NCBI GenBank assembly: GCA_016286365.1
Contig: JAEESN010000012.1
Span: 1-64,000, forward strand
Direction: 5' to 3'
DNA length: 64,000 nt
Source of the DNA: Treponema sp.
Lineage (GTDB): Bacteria; Spirochaetota; Spirochaetia; Treponematales; Treponemataceae
Shown: positions 25,629-33,289 of the stretch, piece after piece
How the letters are laid out: every line of letters starts with the position of its first letter
How positions within the stretch are numbered: position 1 is the first letter of the stretch
Made by a program: the position numbers and the translations under genes
The notes under the pieces: model-generated
The model's database searches: none
What the model saw: the letters and a program-made list of their open reading frames with translations, nothing else
Told to the model about the DNA's origin: nothing

Positions 25629-26120
25629 TTGGATAAGTTTGTATTAAGTGTTTTAGTAAAAAATAAGGCCGGTGTATTAAGCCGTGTATCTGGATTATTC
25701 AGCCGCCGCGGTTACAATATTGATTCTCTTACTGTGTGCGAAACAAGTAATCCTGAACATTCAAGAATGACAATCGTTGTAAAAGGCGATGAATATATTC
25801 TTGAGCAGATTAAAAAGCAGCTTGCAAAACTCGAAGAAGTAATTTCAATCAACAAGTGCGAAAGCATGTCTTCGGTTGAACGCGAGATGGCATTAATCAA
25901 GGTTAAGGCCGAAGCAAACAACAGGAGTACAATCATCGAAACCTGCGACATCTATAAGGCGAGAATTGTTGATGTTTCTTTAACTTCTGTAATTATCGAA
26001 ATTACAGGAAGCGAAGAAAAAATTGAAAGTCTTATCCGTCTTTTAGAGCCATATGGAATCTTAGAATATGTAAAGACAGGACTTACTGCACTCGAAAGAG
26101 GCGCCGAAGTTATGAATTAA
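25629..26120 (+). CDS. ilvN: Acetolactate synthase small (regulatory) subunit
   Basis: 163 residues, TTG start with AGAGG upstream. An N-terminal ACT domain (VLVKNKAGVLSRVSGLFSRRGYNIDSL) and the C-terminal ACT-like domain (EITGSEEKIESLIRLLEPYGI) are both present. This subunit stimulates the catalytic subunit in branched-chain amino acid synthesis and confers valine feedback. The large subunit gene is not in the window. The last 4 bp overlap the convergent gene at 26117. Confidence 0.95.
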   Translation: MDKFVLSVLVKNKAGVLSRVSGLFSRRGYNIDSLTVCETSNPEHSRMTIVVKGDEYILEQIKKQLAKLEEVISINKCESMSSVEREMALIKVKAEANNRSTIIETCDIYKARIVDVSLTSVIIEITGSEEKIESLIRLLEPYGILEYVKTGLTALERGAEVMN

Positions 26121-26602
26121 TTTTTAAAAGCTGACCACACAAAATCTTTTATGCTGTATAAAAATCCTTTTTTGGAAAACTGATTTACAGCCGAAAGACC
26201 AATGCGGAAAGTTTTAATATCCATCGGAAAACCTGATGACCATGCGTTGTCTTTTTCCGGTGGATTTTTTTTACCCTTATATTTTTTTAGGATGAGGAGG
26301 GTAGAAGTGAGTTCTTTGTTGTCTGCTGTGAAAAATGTGACAGTGTTGTAAAAAGATTTTTTCTGGGCGTTATAAAAAGGTTTTTCGATTCTTAGTGATT
26401 TTATTTTTTTTGTGATGATTTTTAATTCTTCTTTTGAAAGCTCCCCCGATAAATCTTTGTCTTTCCCAAGAATATCCGCATCAATCCACAGGGGGTAATT
26501 TTGTATATAAACTTCGCCATCGCAATTCAGTTCTTTAATCATCATCTTCTGGATTTGAACCAGGCGGAGAATATCGTTATTGTGCAGAAGGATTTGCAGC
26601 AT
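26117..26602 (-). CDS. Unrecognised protein
   Basis: 161 residues. No signal peptide or membrane helix. A DKDLSGELSKEEL stretch resembles an EF-hand-like loop (D-K-D-x-S-G-E), but one such loop is weak evidence. The C-terminus (TFRIGLSAVNQFSKKGFLYSI) looks folded. Convergent with ilvN by a 4-bp overlap and divergent from the metallopeptidase-like gene 44 bp away. No clear Shine-Dalgarno. The even length and lack of an alternative gene here support it as coding. Confidence 0.6.
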   Translation of the reverse strand: MLQILLHNNDILRLVQIQKMMIKELNCDGEVYIQNYPLWIDADILGKDKDLSGELSKEELKIITKKIKSLRIEKPFYNAQKKSFYNTVTFFTADNKELTSTLLILKKYKGKKNPPEKDNAWSSGFPMDIKTFRIGLSAVNQFSKKGFLYSIKDFVWSAFKN

Positions 26603-26646
26603 GAAGGTAGTATAAACTTTTTAAAAAAAATGATATAGTGCAGGTT

Positions 26647-28461
26647 ATGAAATTCACAAAAAAACATATATACATAATCAGTTTTTTAGCAGTATTCATT
26701 CTTTTTGATCTTATTCTTGGTGTGATGCTTCATGCAAAAAAGGGAGTTTCAGATTTAAAACTTAATTTCCTCGATAAGTCAGAGACAAAACCTCTTGTTT
26801 CTTTAGATTCTAATTCTAAAAAAGCCTTTATAAAAGACAGAGAAAAGGCATCCTTTAATTTTACCCAGGAACAGAAGCTTTCTATAATCAAAGTTTTCGA
26901 AGATAACACAAATGCTTCTTTAGTTTTACGCCTTGAACTTTCACTGAATTCCCGCCAGAAAAAAAATTATTCTCCTTCTTCTGATTATGTTTTTGAATAT
27001 GGATTTTTGAACGAAGATGAAAAAAACAGCATTGTTGTAAAGGCAAACGAAGCAGAACTTCTTGCTCTTTCTAAAGATAAAAACGAAAAGCTTGTTTTTG
27101 ATGTTTCCCTTGCATTTGCAAAAAAGAACGACGGTTCAATTATTTTTCCCGAAGGTTTTTATATCTATTCCGACCTTCAGTGTAAGATCCTTTCTGCATA
27201 TATAACTCCTTCTTTAGTGGGATTTGATTTATCTACCGAAGTTCCGTTTTTTGCCTATTCGTCTAACGGTGGAATTATAAGCACCAATTTTTCTTCTTTT
27301 GATTTTACCGGTGCTTCCATGATTTTCCCGTCTCAGAATACAAAATCAGCTTATATGCCAGAATTCTTAATCAGATATAATACAAACCCTGAATGTTTTT
27401 CTACTCTAAGTGACCTTGTTTATGTAAAATTAAAGGTTGGAAGCGAAAACGTAAGGATTAAATGCGTGAATAAAATGGCAGAAAGCATACTTCCTTCTTC
27501 TGCTTTTGTTCAGCCTTTTTCAAGAATCGAAATTACAGAAAATCCAGTCTGCGTAAAATCGATCCTGCTCAGAAGTTTTTCGAATGTTCATAATTCAAAA
27601 ATTCAGAATCAGGGAAATGAATTTTATATTCCTATAAGAACAGACCCTGGCTTAATGCTTTACTGGAATCAGAATAACTGGCGCAGTGTTGATTTTGAAC
27701 TTTTTGAATGGGACCGTTTCCCCGGCATACTCTTTTTTGACACACGTAATTATACAGTTCAGGATAATTTTTTCCGCCGCATGGCATTTTTTGCAGAAAA
27801 AGAAGGTTATAAAGGAAGGCTTTTAACAAACGAAGAGCTTGGTACAATGCACGGCTTTAATGCCTTAGATTACCGCCCGGAAACAATTGCAGATTTCTTT
27901 AATCTTGCGGCCGACGAAAACTTTCCTTTGAATAAGGAAGAGAGGCTGTTTAAAAAAATCTGTATAGAAAACGGCCTTTTAATTCCTGATGGCGACAGGG
28001 TAAAACCGGGTTATGGTGCAATTGTTTCTATCTCCCGCGAATCTTACGACGGTCAGAGATATCAGCTTTTGAATCACGAAGCATGGCATTCACTTTATTT
28101 TATTGATGAAAATTTTAAAAACTTTGTTGCTGCCGTTTATTACACAACAGACCCAAATACACTTGGTTTCTTAATTGATTATTTTAAGTCTCAGGCACAT
28201 CTTGGTTACGACACAAACGACGACTTTTTAATGAAGAACGAATTTATGGCTTATATGATTCAGCAGAAGGTTGGTGCAACAGGTTCTTATTTTGTTACAA
28301 GAGCAACCTGGCCCGATGTTAAAAGTTTTTCACCAGCTTTAAGCGCTTATGTAATCGATACAAACGGACAGGGATTCGAAGAAGCAGCAAAGGCTTTAAA
28401 TGAGTTTGTATTTGATAATTACGGTCTTATTGCCGGAGATGTAACTTTAGTCGTTAAATAA
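26647..28461 (+). CDS. Membrane-anchored putative zinc metallopeptidase (HEAWH)
   Basis: 604 residues from ATG 26647; GTG 26638 would add three. An N-terminal hydrophobic anchor (about 6-25) should place the rest outside the cytoplasm. The C-terminal third has HEAWH (His477, Glu478, His481), an HExxH zinc motif, and about 50 residues later NEFMAYMIQQ with Glu532, a good third ligand in gluzincin style. I do not recognise a named peptidase family. The middle region is strand-rich. Its substrate may be a surface or periplasmic protein. It overlaps the convergent MBL gene by 8 bp. Confidence 0.72.
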   Translation: MKFTKKHIYIISFLAVFILFDLILGVMLHAKKGVSDLKLNFLDKSETKPLVSLDSNSKKAFIKDREKASFNFTQEQKLSIIKVFEDNTNASLVLRLELSLNSRQKKNYSPSSDYVFEYGFLNEDEKNSIVVKANEAELLALSKDKNEKLVFDVSLAFAKKNDGSIIFPEGFYIYSDLQCKILSAYITPSLVGFDLSTEVPFFAYSSNGGIISTNFSSFDFTGASMIFPSQNTKSAYMPEFLIRYNTNPECFSTLSDLVYVKLKVGSENVRIKCVNKMAESILPSSAFVQPFSRIEITENPVCVKSILLRSFSNVHNSKIQNQGNEFYIPIRTDPGLMLYWNQNNWRSVDFELFEWDRFPGILFFDTRNYTVQDNFFRRMAFFAEKEGYKGRLLTNEELGTMHGFNALDYRPETIADFFNLAADENFPLNKEERLFKKICIENGLLIPDGDRVKPGYGAIVSISRESYDGQRYQLLNHEAWHSLYFIDENFKNFVAAVYYTTDPNTLGFLIDYFKSQAHLGYDTNDDFLMKNEFMAYMIQQKVGATGSYFVTRATWPDVKSFSPALSAYVIDTNGQGFEEAAKALNEFVFDNYGLIAGDVTLVVK

Positions 28462-29005
28462 GGAATGCTTTAGCCGCTGCAAGAGTTGTTGGAGGTCCGT
28501 GTCCCGGCATTAAAACAATTCCATCCTGCTGGCTGAAAATCTTTGTTTCTATATTTGATTTTAAAATAAATTCCGAATAACTTGAGTTTGTACTTCCCAT
28601 TGAACCTGCAAACAAAACATCACCTGTAAAAAGGATATTTCCTATTCCCCAGATTACAGAGTCAGCTGTGTGTCCCGGCGAAGCCATATAATGAATAATC
28701 ATTTTGGCAACCCTTATTTTTCCATCGCCTGTTACAACGTTTGTTTCGCTTCCTGCAACTTCCCAGTCGGCTGCATAAATCTTTGGAGAATAAATCTTCT
28801 GCAAAGTTTTGATACCGTTTACATGGCTTGCGTGATTATGTGTTACTAAAACAGCCGAAAGCTTTAAGTTATTGTCCTCTATCTGCGAGATTATTTCTTC
28901 TGAAATTTCACCCGGGTCGATTATTACCGCTTCGTTTGCTTCTTCGTTTACAACAAGGTAGCAGTTGGAAAATCCCGTGTAATTCATAAAAAAGTATACT
29001 TTCAT
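28454..29005 (-). CDS. MBL-fold hydrolase (glyoxalase II-like) with altered metal motif
   Basis: 183 residues. The metallo-beta-lactamase fold is clear: VIIDPG, LVTHNHASHVNG, SPGHTADSVIW, ILFTGDVLF and MPGHGPPTT. The canonical THxHxDH motif reads H56-N-H58-A-S60-H61, so the Asp that holds metal 2 and the nucleophilic water is Ser60. Other ligands (the His in PGHT, the Asp in TGD, the last His) remain. Glyoxalase II-like thioesterase activity is therefore doubtful; a one-metal or altered chemistry is possible. The start overlaps the upstream gene stop by one base (TAATG). Confidence 0.88.
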   Translation of the reverse strand: MKVYFFMNYTGFSNCYLVVNEEANEAVIIDPGEISEEIISQIEDNNLKLSAVLVTHNHASHVNGIKTLQKIYSPKIYAADWEVAGSETNVVTGDGKIRVAKMIIHYMASPGHTADSVIWGIGNILFTGDVLFAGSMGSTNSSYSEFILKSNIETKIFSQQDGIVLMPGHGPPTTLAAAKAFLI

Positions 29006-29685
29006 TAAGAATTCTCCTCCTGTTTTTTATCATCCGATTCTGCATTTGGCGAGGCTGTAACCGGGCTGTCGTTTTCGGAAAAGAGTGCTTCCCTTGTATT
29101 CGACATTTTAAACGAAACGTTTGTTCTGTTAGTTTCGTAAAACAAAGTCTTTTTAAGATTGCAGTTACGGAAAGATGTATCTACAAGTGTTGCAAGAATA
29201 AAGCGTGAATTAAATAAATCTGAATCATCAAACGAAGACTGATAGGCTTTTACGCCGTTAAAATTATTCTGAATTAAATCACTCGAAGTAAAAAGGGTAT
29301 GAGTAAAAGTGCATCCGGCAAATGAAGTAAAAAGAACATTGCTCTTAATCATGTTACAGTCGTTGAATACGGCAAAATCAAAAATGCACATGCGGAAAAG
29401 ACAGTTCTCTGAATGAATGTTGATAAATGTACAGTGATTAAAATTACAGCCGTAGAATTTTTTATTCGAAAAATCAAGGTCTTTAAGAATAAGACCACAG
29501 GCATTTAATCCTACGATTTTATCGTGAGTGGAAATATACTGATAAATTTCGTTTTTTGATTTTCCAGGATCTGGAGTATGGTCGAGGCAGTAATTTTTTT
29601 CTTCTGTAATGTTTCCGTCAAGGTCGAACGTAGAAAGCGCAAGGTTTCTGCAGTAAGGCACAAGACATTTATTTTCCGAGAACAC
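29005..29685 (-). CDS. Pentapeptide-repeat protein
   Basis: 226 residues from GTG 29685. A short N-terminal part with four Cys/His residues (NKCLVPYCRN and NYCLDHT) may bind zinc. Residues of about 75-200 hold irregular A(D/N)Lxx-type pentapeptides (CNFNHCTFINIHSEN, CTFTHTLFTSS, SSFDDSDLFNSRF) that form a right-handed quadrilateral helix. Such proteins are often structural or bind partners; no enzyme activity is expected. The GTG is 7 nt after a minus-strand TATAAT, so the transcript should be leaderless; a TTG at 29757 would add 24 doubtful residues. Cotranscribed with the MBL gene. Confidence 0.82.
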   Translation of the reverse strand: MFSENKCLVPYCRNLALSTFDLDGNITEEKNYCLDHTPDPGKSKNEIYQYISTHDKIVGLNACGLILKDLDFSNKKFYGCNFNHCTFINIHSENCLFRMCIFDFAVFNDCNMIKSNVLFTSFAGCTFTHTLFTSSDLIQNNFNGVKAYQSSFDDSDLFNSRFILATLVDTSFRNCNLKKTLFYETNRTNVSFKMSNTREALFSENDSPVTASPNAESDDKKQEENS

Positions 29686-29848
29686 GAATATATTATAATG
29701 ATAAATTTTAAAAAAAGATAGATATAAATGAATCCTGCAGCCCACCCCGGATGACAATATTTTCTGCAGGGTGATGATTTTATTATGAATTATCTTCCCC
29801 GGCCTTTCTCGTTTATTTTTTATGATAATTGGTGTATAATGATTTATT

Positions 29849-30133
29849 ATGATTTGTTGGAAATGTGGAAAAGAAATAGCTGTTGAATCAGTTTACAGAA
29901 ACACTGATTGTCCTTCCTGCCATGCCGATTTACATTCGTGCAGGGGCTGTAGTTTTTATTCTAAGGAAAGCCATTTTGAATGCAGGGAAACTGTTTCTGA
30001 GCCTGTTACCGATAAGGAACGTGCTAATTTTTGTGATTACTTTAGCGTAAATAAAAATCTTACACCGCCTTCATCTTCTTCTACAGATAAAGCTAAGGCT
30101 GCAAAAGATGCCTTTAATGCATTGTTCGGATAA
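29849..30133 (+). CDS. Small zinc-ribbon protein
   Basis: 94 residues. Cysteine pairs MICWKCGKE, CPSCHADLHSCRGC and HFEC suggest two zinc sites in the first 50 residues, with a low-complexity Ser/Pro hinge and an Ala/Lys tail after them. Such proteins occur in Treponema-like genomes without a known role. The ATG is 9 nt past a TATAAT (29835-29840) and lacks a Shine-Dalgarno. murI starts 6 nt after its stop, so the two form an operon. Confidence 0.75.
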   Translation: MICWKCGKEIAVESVYRNTDCPSCHADLHSCRGCSFYSKESHFECRETVSEPVTDKERANFCDYFSVNKNLTPPSSSSTDKAKAAKDAFNALFG

Positions 30134-30139
30134 TAACTT

Positions 30140-30934
30140 ATGATTGATTTTGTTTTTCTTGATTCAGGCACCGGCGGTCTTCCATATCTTTTATACATGA
30201 AGGAATTAAAACCTTCTTTCTCTTGCGCATACGTTGCAGATACAAAAAATTTCCCGTATGGACAGAAAACTCACGAAGAGATTGTTCAGGGTGTTTTAGA
30301 CATAACAAAAAAAATAGTCGAAAAGCTTTCTCCAAAGGTAATCGTAATTGCCTGTAACACGATGAGTGTAAATGCCCTTGATGTTGTACGCGAAGCTTAT
30401 CCCGAGATTAAATTCGTTGGAACAGTTCCTGCCATTAAAACTGCAGGCGACATTTCTAAGAAAAAATGTATAGGTCTTTTAGCAACCAACTCTACAATCA
30501 ATCATCCTTATAATCAGGATTTAAAAAATCATTTTGCTTCGGACTGTAAGATGGTTTTACGCGGCGATCCTGATTTAATCTCGTTTATAGAACACAAATC
30601 TTTTACTGCAACAGAAGAAGAAAAAATAAACGCCTGCCTTCCTGCGGTAAATTTTTTCCGTGATAACGGCTGCGATGTAATCATCCTTGGCTGTACACAT
30701 TTTCTAAACCTGCGTGACCAGATGCAGAAAGCCTCTATGCCTGATATTACGGTTGTTGATTCAAGGGAAGGTGTTGTAAACAGAGCGATTTCTGTTTTTG
30801 GAAAGGAAGAAGAAGAGAGCAGAAAAGAAGAAGCTTCCGCCCTCTATGTAACAGGATTTTCCGACCAGAAAGACCTTGCCGAATACGAAATAATCTGTAA
30901 AAACTACAATCTTATCTGGTCTGGAAAACTCTAG
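30140..30934 (+). CDS. murI: Glutamate racemase
   Basis: 264 residues. Makes D-glutamate for peptidoglycan in the cytoplasm. Visible motifs: FLDSGTGGLPYL with the first acidic residue, NFPYGQKT, ACNTMSVNA with the first catalytic Cys, and LGCTHFLNLRDQ with the second catalytic Cys. Both Cys residues are intact. No strong Shine-Dalgarno; it lies 6 nt after the zinc-ribbon gene and may be translated by coupling. It converges on icd. Confidence 0.95.
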   Translation: MIDFVFLDSGTGGLPYLLYMKELKPSFSCAYVADTKNFPYGQKTHEEIVQGVLDITKKIVEKLSPKVIVIACNTMSVNALDVVREAYPEIKFVGTVPAIKTAGDISKKKCIGLLATNSTINHPYNQDLKNHFASDCKMVLRGDPDLISFIEHKSFTATEEEKINACLPAVNFFRDNGCDVIILGCTHFLNLRDQMQKASMPDITVVDSREGVVNRAISVFGKEEEESRKEEASALYVTGFSDQKDLAEYEIICKNYNLIWSGKL

Positions 30935-30940
30935 GATATC

Positions 30941-32149
30941 TTAGAGCATCTTTTCAAGACGCTTTCTTATTTCTGCAATGTACTGCCAGCTGTCTAAAAT
31001 CTCTTTTGCCTTTGGCTCTGCAATGCGTGCAATATCACCTGTCATATAACCTTCTTCGATTGTATCAAGTGTTGCCTTTTCGAGTTTTTTGGCAAAATCT
31101 GTAAGTTCAGGAGTGCCATCCATTTCGCCTCTTTTTGCAAGAGCACCTGTCCATGCAAAGATTGTTGCAACAGGGTTTGTAGATGTCTTTTCTCCCTTAA
31201 GATAGCGGTAGTAATGTTTCTGAACTGTTCCGTGGCTTGCTTCGTATTCAAAGTTTCCATCCGGGCTTACGAGTACAGATGTCATCATGGCAAGACTTCC
31301 GCATGCAGAAGCAATCATGTCGCTCATAACGTCGCCGTCGTAGTTCTTTGTTGCCCACATGAATCCGCCTTCAGATCTCATAACGCGAGCTACAGCATCA
31401 TCAATCAAAGTGTAGAAATATTCAATTCCGGCTTTTTCGAATTTATCTTTAAATTCTTCGTCGTAAATGCGCTGGAAAATTGCTTTAAAGTTTCCGTCGT
31501 AGGTTTTAGAAATTGTATCTTTTGCTCCAAACCATACAGAAACTTTTCTGTCCAAAGCGTATGTAAGACAGCAGCGTGCAAAGCTTTCGATAGAATTGTC
31601 CAAATTGTGGATTCCCTGAATGATTCCAGGACCCGGCATATCTTTAATCAATTTACGGATTTCTTTTCCATCTTCGCTTGTAAAAACAAGTTCTGCTTTT
31701 CCGGCACATGGAGTTTTAATTTCTGTATTTTTGTAAATGTCACCATAGGCATGACGACCTAAAACAATAGGCTTTTTCCAGCAGCTTACAGTTCCGTGTA
31801 CGTTTTTAACAAAGATTGGCTCACGGAAAACAGTACCATCGAGTTCTGCACGGATAATTCCGTTTGGAGAAGGGGTAAGTTGTTTGAGTTTGTATTCTTC
31901 TACGCGGGCCTGGTTCGAAGTGATTGTTGCACACTTTACACCAACATGAAGACGTTTGATTGCCGCTGCAGCATCGTAAGTAACTTTATCATCAGAATCA
32001 TCACGGCTCTTAAGTCCAAGGTCGTAGTATTCAGTCTTTAAATCAACAAAAGGTAATAAAAGTTCATCTTTGATAACTTTCCATAAAACACGAGTCATTT
32101 CATCGCCATCGAGCTCTGCGATAGCATTTTTCATTTGAATTTTTGCCAT
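30941..32149 (-). CDS. icd: Isocitrate dehydrogenase (NADP type, eukaryotic-like subfamily)
   Basis: 402 residues. It oxidises isocitrate to 2-oxoglutarate. The sequence follows the mitochondrial and cytosolic NADP-IDH subfamily: [73 protein letters not shown] and [24 protein letters not shown]. This subfamily is also found in some bacteria, spirochaetes included. With the aconitase-family gene at 39783 it could supply 2-oxoglutarate for glutamate in a fermenter with a partial TCA cycle. There is no clear Shine-Dalgarno; a minus-strand TATAAT lies about 10 nt before the ATG. Confidence 0.95.
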   Translation of the reverse strand: MAKIQMKNAIAELDGDEMTRVLWKVIKDELLLPFVDLKTEYYDLGLKSRDDSDDKVTYDAAAAIKRLHVGVKCATITSNQARVEEYKLKQLTPSPNGIIRAELDGTVFREPIFVKNVHGTVSCWKKPIVLGRHAYGDIYKNTEIKTPCAGKAELVFTSEDGKEIRKLIKDMPGPGIIQGIHNLDNSIESFARCCLTYALDRKVSVWFGAKDTISKTYDGNFKAIFQRIYDEEFKDKFEKAGIEYFYTLIDDAVARVMRSEGGFMWATKNYDGDVMSDMIASACGSLAMMTSVLVSPDGNFEYEASHGTVQKHYYRYLKGEKTSTNPVATIFAWTGALAKRGEMDGTPELTDFAKKLEKATLDTIEEGYMTGDIARIAEPKAKEILDSWQYIAEIRKRLEKML

Positions 32150-32207
32150 AGTGGCTTAATTATATAAAAAACCGCCTCTTTCTGCAATTCATAGGAAAAA
32201 TATAAAT

Positions 32208-32894
32208 TTATTTTATATACGAATATTTGTTTAAAACCTTGCCGCTGTAGCGCACACCAATGTTTATATGGAACTGATAAGCTGCATCAAATGGCTGGAT
32301 TTTTTTATTTGCACCAAGGTTCGGGTTATCATAACTGAAGAAATTTGTTTCTACGATTGTCCACGATTTGGAAATAGGAAAATCAATTCCGATGCTTCCG
32401 CCAATTCCAAGATAATTCATGTGGTATTCATCTGTAAGCTGGTACATGTAATGCATTCCGAGTGTAAAATTCAAAATCACATATTCAAGCTTATCGTAAG
32501 TGATGATTGTTCCAAGATAAGTGTCTACGGCATAATTAAACATATTTTTTGCTTTCTGTTCCATCCCGTTGAAAGCCTGGTAGAAAGGATAATATGCGCT
32601 TAGAGTAAAAATCAAATCAAAAAAGCTCAGGTCGGAAGTTTCTACAGTACAGTAAGCACCGAGCATCATGTTTTCGCGTACAAAATTACTTCTGTTATCC
32701 ATAAGTTCTATGCGTGTAAGCTGTGCGTAAGAAATGCCTTCGTCAAAAATATATTCACATTCTGTAAAGCTTTTAAAAAATTGAGGTAATGAAGACTCTT
32801 TTTTTGTTTCTGTGCCGGAACTTTCTGTGTTGTCCTTTGCATATAAAAAAGTTGAGAATAAAAGAATGATTACAAAAAGTAGTATTTTTTTCAT
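32208..32894 (-). CDS. Unrecognised exported protein, outer-membrane-like
   Basis: 228 residues. Sec signal peptide (about 1-19, cut after LYA), then alternating strands rich in Tyr and Phe, such as YVILNFTLGMHYMYQL and YQFHINIGVRYSG, ending in a Tyr/Lys tail. It looks like a small beta-barrel, but this is by eye only. It is the last gene of the minus-strand FnIII operon, 27 bp after the 117-residue lipoprotein. Confidence 0.65.
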   Translation of the reverse strand: MKKILLFVIILLFSTFLYAKDNTESSGTETKKESSLPQFFKSFTECEYIFDEGISYAQLTRIELMDNRSNFVRENMMLGAYCTVETSDLSFFDLIFTLSAYYPFYQAFNGMEQKAKNMFNYAVDTYLGTIITYDKLEYVILNFTLGMHYMYQLTDEYHMNYLGIGGSIGIDFPISKSWTIVETNFFSYDNPNLGANKKIQPFDAAYQFHINIGVRYSGKVLNKYSYIK

Positions 32895-32921
32895 GTTTAA
32901 TCCTTTTCTGCCACGAGCCTT

Positions 32922-33275
32922 CTAACGCGCTATGTGATAGAGTTTTAAAGTCTTTGTAGAATTATTTACAGTCCATTCAATATATAAAAGTGCTCCGCGG
33001 ATATCCCATTCAGTGTTTCTTGTAGCAGAATTTGTTCCCTGAATATTAAGAATGAGTACGTTGTCTATTACAGTCCACGAACCTTCGTATAAGGTTGAAT
33101 TTTCATCCGAGCCTACGATTGTAGCAGAAAATAATCCGTCGTCCATAAAGATGATTTTATCTCCGTCGTTATCTGCCCAGGTTCCATAAAGTGGAGAAGG
33201 TGTATAGCAGGAAATAATTATTGAGGTAATGAGTGTGATAAAAAGTGTGATTAAAATTTTCTTAAGTGATTTCAT
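32922..33275 (-). CDS. Small lipoprotein
   Basis: 117 residues. Signal peptide with lipobox IISC (Cys23). The mature part (YGTWADNDGDKIIFMDDGLF, then EGSWTVIDNVLILNI) has the feel of a lipocalin-like small beta-barrel: GTW at the start, then repeated strands. Third gene of the FnIII operon, 14 bp after the gene upstream. Role unknown. Confidence 0.72.
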   Translation of the reverse strand: MKSLKKILITLFITLITSIIISCYTPSPLYGTWADNDGDKIIFMDDGLFSATIVGSDENSTLYEGSWTVIDNVLILNIQGTNSATRNTEWDIRGALLYIEWTVNNSTKTLKLYHIAR

Positions 33276-33289
33276 AATTCAATAGCTCC

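Noticed and set aside
31214-31762. 182-codon plus-strand frame inside icd
   Set aside because: Antisense shadow; icd motifs span the whole region.
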